Shown here one piece after another: positions 1-9,703 of a stretch of DNA of 64,000 nt. The DNA is from JAHEME01 sp034435035 (GTDB taxonomy: Bacteria; Chloroflexota; Anaerolineae; Aggregatilineales; UBA3940), in assembly GCA_034435035.1 (NCBI GenBank), contig DAOTXW010000023.1, forward strand, positions 1 through 64,000, given 5' to 3'. A program made the position numbers and the translations under genes. Positions within the stretch are counted from its first letter, which is position 1; each line of letters starts with the position of its first letter. The notes under the pieces were generated by a model. That model made no database searches and was not told the origin of the DNA. It saw nothing but the letters and a program-made list of their open reading frames with translations.

Positions 1-170
1 ATGCCTTGCTTTCTTAACACATGCGCCACCCGAATCCGTGTTACACTGTCCATACTGCGACCTCCGTGATTTGGTTGGTGTTTGGTCACTCACAACTTTA
101 TCACGGAGTCGCATTTTTATTGAGAATACTGCGCCCTGCCCCGGACGTCACACCCAGCAGCGGGCTGGCA

Positions 171-1118
171 TCAATTGAGTTTTATCCTTGGGTTGAGGGC
201 CACATAGAGTATATCTGCGCAGAAATTGGCGCACATGATCGCCGCAGTGGTGGTCATCACAATGGCCTGGATAAGGGGGAGGTCGCGATTCTCAATCGCA
301 AATACCAGCAGTCGACCCAACCCCGGGTAGCTGAATACGAACTCAATAACTACCAGCCCACTGATCAGCCAGCCGACACTGGATGCAACAGCCGTGGCTG
401 TTGGCGCCAGTGCATTTCGCAGCACGTGCCTGAAGATCACAGTCGGGTAGGGAAGACCCTTCAGCAAAGCAGTTCGAACGTAATCCTGCTTCATCTCCTC
501 AATGATGCCTGCGCGGGTCAACCGGACAATATAGGCAGTCAAAACCAGGGCGGCGGTCACCGCGGGTAACCATAGATATGGGAGCGCTTCCACAGGGCCC
601 GCATCGGGCCGTATGGAGGATGTTGCGGGGAACCAGCCAAGGCGAAGTGCCAGGACGCTGATCAGGGCCAACCCGGTAACAAACTCAGGCAGGCTGGCCA
701 CCGGCAGCACAAGAAGGGTGATCAGGCTATCGACCCAGCGCCCCTGTGATAACCCGGCCAGCACACCCAGAAAGATCGCTGCCGGGACGCCAAGCACCAG
801 TGAGATAAACGCTAATTGAACGGAGCGGGCTAGCCTGAGCAGGACCAGGGGGCGAACAGGCTGCCTGGGGCGGGAGAAACTTGTGCCCCAATCACCCGTA
901 AAGAAGCGACCTGCCCAACGCAGGTATTGGAGGGGGAGGGGATCGTCCAAGCCCAGCTCGGCGCGCACTGCAGCCAGTTCGGCGGGGCCGGCCTCGCGAC
1001 CCAGCAGCACCCGCGCCACATCACCAGGCAGCACCCGGGTGATGAGGAATACCAGCAGTGAAGCGATCACCAGACTGACGAGCAGGAACTGGAGCCGCCG
1101 GACGATGAAGTGCTGCAT
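171..1118 (-). CDS. Peptide-type ABC transporter permease (DppB/OppB family)
   Basis: Inner-membrane permease of a peptide/nickel-class ABC importer. The 315-residue protein starts with the family's N-terminal membrane segment (about residues 8-28) followed by RVLPGDVARVLLGREA, the usual periplasmic start of DppB-type permeases. Further hydrophobic segments follow at about 98-120, 130-155, 180-200, 238-262 and 280-305. The segment RTALLKGL near residue 216 is the cytoplasmic coupling loop that contacts the ATPase. The start ATG lies one base after the stop of the fused ATPase gene upstream, so the two are translationally coupled. It is the last gene of a four-gene minus-strand operon; DppB-type genes are more often placed before the DppC-type gene. 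The substrate is not predictable from sequence alone. Family assignment is firm. Confidence 0.93.
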   Translation of the reverse strand: MQHFIVRRLQFLLVSLVIASLLVFLITRVLPGDVARVLLGREAGPAELAAVRAELGLDDPLPLQYLRWAGRFFTGDWGTSFSRPRQPVRPLVLLRLARSVQLAFISLVLGVPAAIFLGVLAGLSQGRWVDSLITLLVLPVASLPEFVTGLALISVLALRLGWFPATSSIRPDAGPVEALPYLWLPAVTAALVLTAYIVRLTRAGIIEEMKQDYVRTALLKGLPYPTVIFRHVLRNALAPTATAVASSVGWLISGLVVIEFVFSYPGLGRLLVFAIENRDLPLIQAIVMTTTAAIMCANFCADILYVALNPRIKLN

Positions 1119-1119
1119 C

Positions 1120-3192
1120 TTATTCCTGTTGAACCGCCTGTAGGGCTGTCAGGTCCTCCATTGAATAATGGCAGCGTATCTGCCGCCCGCGTGCACCCGA
1201 TTGCCATGGAGGGGGCTCTTCTTCGCAGATCATGCCAAGCTTGTGAGGACAGCGCGTGTGGAAGACGCATCCAGCCGGCCGCTGCAAAGATCCCGGCAGA
1301 TCATTCCATAACCTGATAGGCTTACGCAAAGGCCGAGATATGTCATGGGGCGGGATCGCTGAAAGCAGTGCCTCTGTGTAAGGGTGCCATGGCGCAGTCA
1401 GAAGGTCTCGAGAATCAACTACCTCCATCAGTTCTCCCATATACATCACAGCTACACGATCTGCGAGATAGCCAACTACAGCCAGATCATGGGAGATCAG
1501 CAGATAGGCCATGCCCAACTCTTCCCGCAGACGCGCCAGCAGACTCAGGATCGATGACTGGACTGACGCATCCAGGGCTGAGACGGGTTCATCACAGACG
1601 ATCAGCGAAGGGCTCGAGGCAATAGCACGGGCAATTGCCACCCGCTGCTTTTCGCCTCCGCTCAATTCACCCGGAAAGCGCCTGCTATAACTGGCCGGCA
1701 GCTTGACGAGTGATAGAAGGTGAATCGCTACGCCGGCAGCCTGCTGCGGCGTCATGGATTTCAGCCGTCGCAAGGGTCGAGACAGAATCTCTCGCACGCT
1801 CTGGTATGGGTTGAGCGATCCCTGCGGATCCTGAAAGACCATTTGCAGCATCGACAGTATTTCCGGGCGGCGATGATGCAGCCCACCTGGCAGATCGGCT
1901 CCCGCCAGACGCATCCGGCCACCGGACGGCTCAAGCAAGCCAACGATGAGCCTGGCCAGGGTGGTCTTGCCACTGCCACTTTCGCCTACGAGGCCCAGGG
2001 CTTCTCCCGTGGTAATGGATAGCGAAACCCCCTTTACCGCTTGCCTATGGACAGCCTGCGAGCCCTTCAGGACCTCGACCAGCGATCGTCCCGGTGAAAA
2101 CTGCTTACTCAGCCTATCGGTTTGCAGCAGCTCCTGCCCGGCGCTGGCTGGCGCTCCCGTCTCTCCAACCGGTTCTTCGGACTCTCCAGACTGTCCCAGC
2201 ACAGCGGCGCGTTGCCAGTGATGGCAGCGTACTTCATGGTTATGGGCCACAACGGTCACCCCGGGCCGCATTTCACATGCGCCGTCCGCCAACGGGCAGC
2301 GTGCTACCAGTACGCACCCACTAATCTGATGGAAGCCAGCCGCCGGGTAGTTGTCGGACATGGGTTCAGGAGCTCTGGCCAGGCGAGTAACTCCCAGGCG
2401 AGGGCGGCTTGCCAGCAGGCTCTGCGTGTACGGATTGATCGGTGTTTCGAAGACCGCCTGCATCGATCCCTGTTCCATTGATTCGCCCGCATACAGCACT
2501 GTGACCTGCTGGCATAGCTGCGCCACCACACCCAGGTTATGGGTTATGTAAAGCGCTGCCATATCATGCTGGTGTGTCAGCTCCCGGATGAGGTCAAGGA
2601 TAACCGCCTGCGTGGTGACATCTAGAGCAGTGGTCGGCTCATCCAGGATCAGCAGGCTCGGCCCCAGTGCCATTGCCATGGCGATCAGCACGCGTTGAAT
2701 CTGTCCACCGCTGAGCTGATGCGGATAGCACGATAGGAATCGATCAGGATCGGTCAGGTTTACTCTCACCAGGTAATCCGATATTCGCCTTCTGGCAGTG
2801 CGATGATCGAGCCCCAGATGATGAACGAGTGATTCGGGGGCCTGCTGCCCAATCGTCAGGGATGGATTCAGAGCAGAGGCCGGGCTCTGAGGGATGAGGG
2901 CCAGGTGGCGTCCCCACAGAAAACGCATGGTATGTGCAGGGCGCTTCATGAGATCTTCGCCCAGGAAGCCAATAATACTTTGAGGGGCGATCCTGCCAGC
3001 AGGCGGAAGACACCGCATAATTGCTGACGCAACTGTAGATTTGCCCGATCCCGACTCACCTACCAGCCCATGTATCTGGCCGCGCTCGATCGTGAGCGCA
3101 AGATCGCGCACTGCCAGCCGCCACTGCCCCCGTATGCGGTAACTCACGGCCAGATTGCGAACAGCTAGAACGACGCTGCGGCTGCGCGCCAT
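1120..3192 (-). CDS. Fused double ATPase of peptide-type ABC transporter (DppD-DppF fusion)
   Basis: Supplies both nucleotide-binding domains of the importer in one chain of about 690 residues. Each half has a Walker A (GESGSGKST and GESGSGKTT), a signature (LSGGQIQRV and LSGGEKQRV) and a Walker B (LLILDEPTTALD and LIVCDEPVSALD). Each half also ends with the oligopeptide-transporter C-terminal cysteine motif (GCVLVARCP and GCVFHTRCP), so this is a head-to-tail DppD-DppF fusion and not a duplicated single domain. An in-frame start lies further upstream at 3246, but the ATG at 3192 (MARSRSVV) is preferred: it follows the stop of the upstream permease by one base (TGA-T-ATG) and the ABC domain begins directly after it. 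Such double ATPases are common in this family. Cytoplasmic, bound to the two permeases. Confidence 0.93.
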   Translation of the reverse strand: MARSRSVVLAVRNLAVSYRIRGQWRLAVRDLALTIERGQIHGLVGESGSGKSTVASAIMRCLPPAGRIAPQSIIGFLGEDLMKRPAHTMRFLWGRHLALIPQSPASALNPSLTIGQQAPESLVHHLGLDHRTARRRISDYLVRVNLTDPDRFLSCYPHQLSGGQIQRVLIAMAMALGPSLLILDEPTTALDVTTQAVILDLIRELTHQHDMAALYITHNLGVVAQLCQQVTVLYAGESMEQGSMQAVFETPINPYTQSLLASRPRLGVTRLARAPEPMSDNYPAAGFHQISGCVLVARCPLADGACEMRPGVTVVAHNHEVRCHHWQRAAVLGQSGESEEPVGETGAPASAGQELLQTDRLSKQFSPGRSLVEVLKGSQAVHRQAVKGVSLSITTGEALGLVGESGSGKTTLARLIVGLLEPSGGRMRLAGADLPGGLHHRRPEILSMLQMVFQDPQGSLNPYQSVREILSRPLRRLKSMTPQQAAGVAIHLLSLVKLPASYSRRFPGELSGGEKQRVAIARAIASSPSLIVCDEPVSALDASVQSSILSLLARLREELGMAYLLISHDLAVVGYLADRVAVMYMGELMEVVDSRDLLTAPWHPYTEALLSAIPPHDISRPLRKPIRLWNDLPGSLQRPAGCVFHTRCPHKLGMICEEEPPPWQSGARGRQIRCHYSMEDLTALQAVQQE

Positions 3193-3193
3193 A

Positions 3194-4117
3194 TCATTCC
3201 CATCGCTGTAATGCCTGTCGTACCCCATCTGACAGGAGAGTGACACCTACCACAAGACAGGCAATGGCAGCTGCTGGAAAGTTCAGAGCCCACGGCGCAA
3301 CGGCGTACAGCCCACCCCGATTTTCGCTGACCATTAATCCCCAATCGGGCGCCGGCGGCGATGCGCCGACGCCAAGAAATCCGAGCGACGCCACCAGGAA
3401 TATTGCGTAGGCAAAACGCAGAGACGCCTCTGCAACTAAGACCGGAGCAACGGAGGGCAGCATCTCTCGGAAAAGGATGTAGCTGCGGCTTTCACCCCGC
3501 AGCTGTGCCGCAGCGACGAATTCACGTGTCTTGACAGCCAGGGAGGCGCTCCGCACCACGCGTGCCACCAGAGGGACATACACCAGAAATATCACCAGCA
3601 GAACGCTCCGATCGATAAGCCGTTCCTGCCAGTTGCCAGGTGCATAGTTCAGCTGCCGCACGATCCCGAGCACAACCAGCGCGATCACCAGTGGTGGAAT
3701 TGCCAGCACCGTGTCAAAGACGCGCCCCACGATCTCGTCAATCAGGCCGCCCTGATAGGCTATCACCAGACCGATTGCAGTTCCCGCCGCCACAGCCATG
3801 AGGGTTCCAAGCCCTGCGGTTCCTATAATGCTGCGTGCACCCAGGATGACCCGGCTGTAAACATCTCTCCCCAGATAGTCCGTCCCAAACGGATGAGAAG
3901 CCTGGGGGGGAAGGGCTGGCAGATGACTCTGATCATTGGCGCTGTACGGTGCAAGCACCTGGCCGAAAGCAGCGATCAACAGGAAGATCGCAACAATAAC
4001 TGCTCCAGCGAGGGTCTGAGGAGTACCCAGCAGAGCAGCTGCCGCAGCCATAGCTCTGCGAGGTTCAGGATTATCCAGAGATAATTCAGCCGGTGCTGCA
4101 GGGTGCCGATCGCGCAT
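3194..4117 (-). CDS. Peptide-type ABC transporter permease (DppC/OppC family)
   Basis: Second membrane subunit of the importer. From the ATG at 4117 (MRDRHPAAPAEL) it has about 307 residues: a short cytoplasmic head, a first membrane segment (about 40-60), the family motif HPFGTDYLGRDVYSRVI, and five more hydrophobic segments. The coupling loop LRGESRSYILFREMLPS precedes the last two. A longer reading from 4159 would use GTG inside a perfect hairpin and add residues not typical of the family, so 4117 is chosen; GGTGGG about 10 bases upstream could act as ribosome binding site. The gene lies downstream of the binding-protein gene, separated by 83 bases that carry the hairpin, and is coupled to the double ATPase gene. 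Family assignment is firm, substrate unknown. Confidence 0.92.
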   Translation of the reverse strand: MRDRHPAAPAELSLDNPEPRRAMAAAAALLGTPQTLAGAVIVAIFLLIAAFGQVLAPYSANDQSHLPALPPQASHPFGTDYLGRDVYSRVILGARSIIGTAGLGTLMAVAAGTAIGLVIAYQGGLIDEIVGRVFDTVLAIPPLVIALVVLGIVRQLNYAPGNWQERLIDRSVLLVIFLVYVPLVARVVRSASLAVKTREFVAAAQLRGESRSYILFREMLPSVAPVLVAEASLRFAYAIFLVASLGFLGVGASPPAPDWGLMVSENRGGLYAVAPWALNFPAAAIACLVVGVTLLSDGVRQALQRWE

Positions 4118-4147
4118 CAAAAAGCAACCCACCAAATGAGACAACAG

Positions 4148-4173
4148 GTACGGGGGCACCTCTGCCCCCGTAC
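4148..4173 (-). repeat. Perfect GC-rich hairpin inside the ABC transporter operon
   Basis: An 11-base perfect inverted repeat (GTACGGGGGCA / TGCCCCCGTAC) encloses a four-base loop. It lies between the binding-protein stop and the first permease start. No T-run follows on the minus strand, so it does not look like a standard terminator. By analogy with other binding-protein operons it could protect the 3' end of the binding-protein transcript or partly attenuate downstream expression. It could also be a copy of a dispersed REP-like palindrome. Confidence 0.75.
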
Positions 4174-4200
4174 ATTCTTCGTCCGGACTGTAGTGGACGA

Positions 4201-5751
4201 TCAGGCCGAGGCACCGCGGAAATCCGTCCGCCCTGCAAATGGATGGACAGTTATCCCTTCAACATTCTGCGCTAACACTCCAAACTGCGCAAAGAAGTAA
4301 GGAATAATCACAGGTCCCCGCTCTACCAGAATGCGCTGAATATTACGGTAGGCCTCTACGCGATCAGCTTCCTGTAGCGCCGATCCGGCCTGATCGATCA
4401 GAGCATCCAGTTCGGGATCGCTGAAATGAGCTTCATTCCACACTGCGCCCGACCTGTAGGCCACATCCAGATAAAACTGAGGAGTTGGGCGAGAAGCCCA
4501 GGGAGTAATCCCCAGGTCTACTTCCAGCCAGCCATTGTCTGCGTAGTAGACTCCCTCTTCCTGGGGCTCGATGGAGATCAGGATCCCGGCTTCTTCCCAC
4601 TGAGCCGCCAGCGCCTGAGCCAGCGCAACCCGGTCCGGCAGATTGGGGACATATAACGTCATGGCCAGACCGTCTGGATAGCCAGCGTCCGCCAGCAGGC
4701 TTCGGGCAGCCTGGGGGTCGCGAGCTGGTGGCAGATATTCGTCTGTATAGTAGGCAGCATACAGAGGACCGATCGGCGTATCATGCCCGATAGCACCATA
4801 CCCGAGTTGAACCCGATCAAAGATCGCATGGCGGTCAGTCGCCAGCTTGAAAGCACGCCGCACCCGCTCATCGTTGCCCGGAGCACGATCCGCCCGCAGG
4901 CGTACCAGATCGTGCCCATTGGTGGCAACCTGGAGGGCCTGCAGGGTGCTGTCGCCCGCCAATTCGCGAAAGGTAGGATTATCCATTCTCAGGACTGCAT
5001 CAACCACCCCTTCTCGGAGAGCGTTTACTGCTGCAGTGGTATCTGCGAAATAGATAAACTCCAGCGAGTCGCTCCGGGGCTTACCCGCCCAGTAGTTTGT
5101 ATTAGCAGCGAAGACAGCGCGGTCCTCCGCGAGATATTCGACAAGGCGAAAAGGGCCTGTCCCATTAAACTGGGCCCCGATCCCCTCCGCCCCCGCCTTC
5201 AGAATTACGGCGTGGCTATCCGAAAGATTTAACAGGAAATCAGGATTGCGCTCCTTCAGCCGAAACACGACTGTGGTATCTGAACCTGCCTCCACTGTTT
5301 CGATGTCGGAATACAGATCGGACGTGGCACTCTGTGAAGCAGGATCGCGCAGCCGATTGAATGTCCAGACAACATCAGCTGCTGTCAGCAGACTGCCGTC
5401 ATGGAAGTGAACGTCCTCGGCGAGATTCAGCGTGTAGACCCGGGCCTCTTCACTGACCGTCCACTCGCGTGCAAGGCGCGGCACAAGCTCGGACTGAGGG
5501 CCTGTGTCTATCAGGTAGTCGTAGACCGCATTCAGAAACGCGATCTCCGTATCAGAAGAGGCGGATAGAGGATCGAGCGTAACTGGTGCGCCGCCCCAGG
5601 CTACCCGAAGTCTTCCGGACTTTCCCGGGGATAGCGCCGGCGCAGCGCACGACACGGTAGCGAAGCCAGCAGCACCAGCAATGACGAGCTTCAGGAAAGT
5701 GCGGCGCGAGGCAGCTGTGCCCTCTTCTGTCACGATATCTGGGTTGCCCAA
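4201..5751 (-). CDS. Peptide-type ABC transporter substrate-binding lipoprotein (SBP_bac_5)
   Basis: Extracytoplasmic binding protein of the importer, about 516 residues and the right length for the DppA/OppA (family 5) class. The N terminus carries a twin-arginine motif (SRRTFLK), a hydrophobic stretch and the lipobox-like TVSC, suggesting a Tat-exported lipoprotein. The body has family landmarks such as LDPLSASSDTE, YTLNLAEDVHFHDGSLLTA and FNGTGPFRL. The TTG at 5751 is chosen as start because AAGGAG sits seven bases upstream; a TTG at 5781 in the same frame lacks a comparable site. It is the first gene of the operon and is followed by the hairpin at 4148-4173. Peptides are the default substrate class, but nickel or sugars cannot be excluded. 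Confidence 0.92.
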   Translation of the reverse strand: MGNPDIVTEEGTAASRRTFLKLVIAGAAGFATVSCAAPALSPGKSGRLRVAWGGAPVTLDPLSASSDTEIAFLNAVYDYLIDTGPQSELVPRLAREWTVSEEARVYTLNLAEDVHFHDGSLLTAADVVWTFNRLRDPASQSATSDLYSDIETVEAGSDTTVVFRLKERNPDFLLNLSDSHAVILKAGAEGIGAQFNGTGPFRLVEYLAEDRAVFAANTNYWAGKPRSDSLEFIYFADTTAAVNALREGVVDAVLRMDNPTFRELAGDSTLQALQVATNGHDLVRLRADRAPGNDERVRRAFKLATDRHAIFDRVQLGYGAIGHDTPIGPLYAAYYTDEYLPPARDPQAARSLLADAGYPDGLAMTLYVPNLPDRVALAQALAAQWEEAGILISIEPQEEGVYYADNGWLEVDLGITPWASRPTPQFYLDVAYRSGAVWNEAHFSDPELDALIDQAGSALQEADRVEAYRNIQRILVERGPVIIPYFFAQFGVLAQNVEGITVHPFAGRTDFRGASA

Positions 5752-6023
5752 GCGCGGACTCCTTCTTAACTGGCCATACAATCACAAGGGTAAATGTCCA
5801 GCACTAACCCCGATTATATGCGTATATGCGCCGCGTATCTTAGCGCCTATTCAGCCAGCGCCAGATAAACACGCCCTCCCAGGTTGCAGCTAGCTGCTAT
5901 ATCTCCACCGAGCGGGGCAGTCGCTATATTGTTTAATATCTATACCTATGCGCCGCCAGCCAACTCAGCTTACCGCAGCCCAGACGTTATTCAACGCACG
6001 CACACCCCTGAAATCCCCTTGCA

Positions 6024-7964
6024 TCAAATATCCAGGTTGCGGACATTCCGGGCATGGGTCTGGATGAACTTGCGGCGCGGGGGCACGCTACTGCCCATCA
6101 GCATATCAAACGTGCGATCGGCCGCCGCCGCGTCCTCAATCGTGACCTGAAGCAGGATGCGATTGGATGGATCCATGGTTGTGTCCCATAATTGCTCGGG
6201 ATTCATCTCGCCAAGACCTTTGTAGCGCTGGATCTCCGCCTGCCCCATCTCCTTCAGTGCTAGCTCCTTCTGGGCATCTGAATAGGCATAGCGATGCTGT
6301 TTTTTATACTTCAAGAGATAGAGAGGCGGCTGAGCGATAAACAGATGCCCATCCTCAATTAGCTTGGGCATGTATCGGAAGAAGAATGTCAGCAGCAGGG
6401 TACGAATATGGGCGCCATCGACATCAGCATCCGTCATGATGATGATTCGGCCATAGCGCAACCGCGAAAGATCGAATTCTTCCCCAATCCCGACCCCAAG
6501 TGCCGATATCAGCGCTTGAACCTCTCTGTTCTCTAGCACCTTATCCAGCCGGGCACGCTCCGTGTTGAGAATCTTACCACGCAGCGGCAAGATCGCCTGA
6601 AAATGGCGGTCGCGGCCCTGCTTGGCGCTGCCACCCGCGCTGTCCCCCTCGACGATATACAGCTCCGACTCGGCGGCATTGGTTGAAGAACAATCAGCCA
6701 GCTTGCCAGGCAGCGTCGTGCTCTGGAGTGGGCTGCTGCGGATTAGATCACGCGCGCGCTTGGACGCGATCCGGGCTCGCGACGAGACCAGGCATTTATC
6801 GTAGATCAGCTTGGCGGCGCGGGTATCTGACTGCAGAAAATCGCCGAACGCTTCGGTCACCAGGGATTGAACTAGCCCTTTCACCTCCGGGTTCATCAGT
6901 TTGACTTTCGTCTGGCTTTCAAACTGGGGATTCGGATGTTTGACACTGACGATAGCTGTCAGGCCTTCGTAAGTATCATCGCCGGTGAAATTCTGCTCAT
7001 TCTCCTTCAGTACACCGGCCTTGCGCGCATAGAAGTTGATGGCACGGGTGACAGCAGCACGCAGGCCCTCCAGATGAGTCCCGCCATCGGGTGTGTTGAT
7101 CGTATTTGCAAACGCCAGAATCGACTCGGAGTAATAGTCGGCGTACTGAATGGCAATTTCAATCTCGACCCTGTCGCCTTTCAGTTCCTCTACCTCAAAG
7201 ACCCGGTTGGCATATACGACGCTGTGAAGCGGCTTGCGGTTTCGGTTGAGATAGCGAACAAACGAGACAATACCCCCTTCAAAGTAGAACGAGTTCTCCC
7301 GGGGAAATGGCTGCTCGCGTTCATCGCGAAGGTGGATATTGACCCCGCGGGTTACAAACGCCATCTCGCGAAAGCGGTGGAGCAGCGCCTCGAACCGAAA
7401 CTCGATATCCGGAAAGATCTCGGGATCGGGCATGAACGTGATCTTGGTACCATTGGCCTCGCTCTTGCCTATGCGATCCACTTCAGTCACTGGCACTCCG
7501 CGCTGATAACGCTGCTGCCAGATATACCCGTCCCTGTGGACTTCCGCGACCAGCTCCATTGATAGCGCATTGACTGCCGACACACCAACACCATGCAGTC
7601 CACCTGACACCTTATACCCACCGCCACCGAACTTGCCGCCGGCGTGCAGCTCCGTCATAACCAGCTGCAGAGTGGAGATCTTCTCTGTTGGGTGAATCCC
7701 CACCGGGATACCACGGCCATTATCGGCGACGGTTACTGCACCATTCGGATGAATGGTGACCTCAATCGCATTGCAGACACCGGCCAGCGCCTCATCGATT
7801 GAATTATCAACCACCTCATATACCAGGTGATGCAGCGCTTTGCTGTCGGTGCCACCAACATACATGCCAGGGCGGCGTCGAACCGCTTCCAGACCGCTTA
7901 AGTGCTGGATAGTTGTTTCGTCATATCGGGAACCATCATTACCTGAGGGTTGCCTGCTCGCCAT
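6024..7964 (-). CDS. gyrB: DNA gyrase subunit B
   Basis: ATPase subunit of DNA gyrase, which introduces negative supercoils together with GyrA (not in the window). The order is complete for a short GyrB of about 646 residues. The GHKL ATP site has EVVDNSIDEALAG, DNGRGIPV and GGLHGVGVSAVNALS. The transducer domain follows. The TOPRIM domain has EGDSAGGSAKQGRDR, PLRGKILN and the metal motif TDADVDGAHIR. The tail has the GyrA-contact segment QRYKGLGEMNPEQLW. The ATG at 7964 is preferred over 7970 because AAAGGA lies six bases upstream of it, whereas the same site abuts 7970. It follows a membrane-protein gene by about 45 bases. Parallel ParE has a similar architecture, but GyrB is the better fit. 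Confidence 0.95.
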   Translation of the reverse strand: MASRQPSGNDGSRYDETTIQHLSGLEAVRRRPGMYVGGTDSKALHHLVYEVVDNSIDEALAGVCNAIEVTIHPNGAVTVADNGRGIPVGIHPTEKISTLQLVMTELHAGGKFGGGGYKVSGGLHGVGVSAVNALSMELVAEVHRDGYIWQQRYQRGVPVTEVDRIGKSEANGTKITFMPDPEIFPDIEFRFEALLHRFREMAFVTRGVNIHLRDEREQPFPRENSFYFEGGIVSFVRYLNRNRKPLHSVVYANRVFEVEELKGDRVEIEIAIQYADYYSESILAFANTINTPDGGTHLEGLRAAVTRAINFYARKAGVLKENEQNFTGDDTYEGLTAIVSVKHPNPQFESQTKVKLMNPEVKGLVQSLVTEAFGDFLQSDTRAAKLIYDKCLVSSRARIASKRARDLIRSSPLQSTTLPGKLADCSSTNAAESELYIVEGDSAGGSAKQGRDRHFQAILPLRGKILNTERARLDKVLENREVQALISALGVGIGEEFDLSRLRYGRIIIMTDADVDGAHIRTLLLTFFFRYMPKLIEDGHLFIAQPPLYLLKYKKQHRYAYSDAQKELALKEMGQAEIQRYKGLGEMNPEQLWDTTMDPSNRILLQVTIEDAAAADRTFDMLMGSSVPPRRKFIQTHARNVRNLDI

Positions 7965-8012
7965 AGTCATTCCTTTGCATGAAGCACCGAATCTGTAGCC
8001 CAGTGATACAGC

Positions 8013-9050
8013 TCACTCGCGAGAGTCATTGCTGTGAACTCGCTCCTGTTCAAGCAAAGCCAGAAGCTGCGTTCGCATCTCCCGCCAGTGGCGATAGCGA
8101 TCTTTGAAGAAGACAAACGTAGCCGCAACCAGGCCGGTGCTAAAAAACGCATGGCCTGCGATAGCGGCCAGAACCAACCATGAGCCACCCTCGGGCAGAG
8201 ACCAGACATATCCCAGTGCTGCATCCAGCAGTAATACCGCCAGCATTAGAAACAGGGTCGCCGAGATATTCCACTGCACCACGCGAATGCTATCCCACAG
8301 CGCGGCCAGCAGATGACGCCGGTTCATCAGCATGCCGTGGATGGTGAAGACCCCAAAAAGGCTGGCCCACAGAAACAGCAGCATACCAAGCCACAGCGCT
8401 CCACGTGCGAGGACATCGCTCATCAGCCCCAGGCCGAGCGCAAGCACCGTAAAGGGGGTCAGGATGATCAGAAACACAATGGGGATGACTATGCCCAGAA
8501 TCATGATTTGCAGAGCCATGGCTGGCAGGCGCGCTACCAGTGCAAGCGGCTGCAGCCCGCCGTCGCCGATCTGCTGGGCAATCAGGATGACATACATCGT
8601 GCCTATTATGACGCTGACGAAGATAACCAGTAAGCGAGCTCCCAGCAGTTCGCCGAGGGTGTGTAACGTCCAGGTGGGCGGGGTGTAGCCAAAGGGCAAG
8701 CTGGCAGCGTCCCGCGCAGCGAGCAGGCTGGGCACCCCAACCGCTGGCAGATATTGAATACTCTCGCCACCCAGCGCCGCCGAAAGCATATCCGCCACTT
8801 CTGGCCAAGTCGCATCCAGTTCGGCGTTGGAACCTTGAACGACGGGAGTCCAGATATCTTGGCGATAGGCATCGATGAAACCCGTGATTGCCGGAGCATA
8901 AGAGACACGGGGGCCTAACCACAACGCCAGATCTAACAGCAAGGGAAGCAACACAAGTAGCAAATGGCTGGCTGTTGCTTCAAAGCCCTGCGATAGTGAC
9001 TCAATAACGCCGACCGGAGGAGTCGGCGTGTTCATACGCTCTGCACTCAT
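8013..9050 (-). CDS. Uncharacterised multi-pass membrane protein
   Basis: I do not recognise a characterised family. From the ATG at 9050 it has about 345 residues. A first hydrophobic segment (LLLVLLPLLLDLALWLG) is followed by an extracytoplasmic stretch of about 100 residues and then by five or so hydrophobic segments: VIIGTMYVILI, IMILGIVIPIVFLIIL, WLGMLLFLWASLFGVF, SATLFLMLAVLLLDAA and VLAAIAGHAFFSTGLV. The C terminus is basic and cytoplasmic-looking (FKDRYRHWREMRTQ). The layout resembles DUF-type 'glycerophosphoryl diester phosphodiesterase membrane domain' proteins, but no motif supports that. A longer reading to 9122 exists. The gene precedes gyrB on the same strand, so it may share its transcript. 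Confidence 0.75.
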   Translation of the reverse strand: MSAERMNTPTPPVGVIESLSQGFEATASHLLLVLLPLLLDLALWLGPRVSYAPAITGFIDAYRQDIWTPVVQGSNAELDATWPEVADMLSAALGGESIQYLPAVGVPSLLAARDAASLPFGYTPPTWTLHTLGELLGARLLVIFVSVIIGTMYVILIAQQIGDGGLQPLALVARLPAMALQIMILGIVIPIVFLIILTPFTVLALGLGLMSDVLARGALWLGMLLFLWASLFGVFTIHGMLMNRRHLLAALWDSIRVVQWNISATLFLMLAVLLLDAALGYVWSLPEGGSWLVLAAIAGHAFFSTGLVAATFVFFKDRYRHWREMRTQLLALLEQERVHSNDSRE

Positions 9051-9335
9051 ATGTTCTGATTTTACCACACACTGAAGGCGGCTCCCACTTTCCCTGCTTC
9101 TGCCGAAACAGCGGAGAGCCACGTCGCCACCGGCCGGGTCCGGTTCGCGTCTAATCAGCCTCTGGAATGCGCTGCTGGTTCAGAAGTCGAGCCAAAGACG
9201 TGCTTCACAGGCCTTATCTGGATACCCTGTTACCTGCACGGCCAGTATGTTCTGGTGGTAAGACATCCGTGGCAGGCATACTGCCCACCATTGCTTGTGG
9301 GGTTTTGACTTGTGACGGAAGAGGGTTCGTTGAGA

Positions 9336-9408
<73 letters not shown>

Positions 9409-9518
9409 TGTAATAAAAGTAAAAGGCTACCGCGCATATTATACTCTGCGCTTCGTCCGCGTCAATCTGTGCGAGCATCTCGCTGCTCAGATGCTCCATC
9501 GCGCGGCACTGTCTGTAG

Positions 9519-9590
9519 CTGGGGAGGCAGGATTCGAACCTGCGATACCCGGCTCCAAAGGCCGGTGCCTTGCCACTTGGCCACTCCCCA
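9519..9590 (-). tRNA. tRNA-Gln (anticodon TTG)
   Basis: The minus strand folds as a cloverleaf of 72 bases: acceptor TGGGGAG with CTCCCCA, anticodon arm CCGGC-CTTTGGA-GCCGG and T arm GCAGG-TTCGAAT-CCTGC. The anticodon TTG and the discriminator G fit glutamine. CCA is not encoded. It probably shares a transcript with tRNA-Lys. Confidence 0.95.
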
Positions 9591-9703
9591 TTTTGATGCG
9601 ATTTTAGCACCCGGAGCGCACGGTAGCAATTCGCGCTCATCACAAGGGCGCGCCTATATTGGGTTGATAGAAGCAGCTTTCCGCTTTGAACTATCCTGAC
9701 TGG

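Noticed and set aside
21..569. Open frame on the plus strand of 182 residues
   Set aside because: Mostly antisense of the permease gene at 171-1118, which has clear family motifs; the translation shows no domain.
4118..4159. GTG start of the DppC-type permease at 4159
   Set aside because: The codon lies inside the perfect hairpin, and the extra residues are not part of the family.
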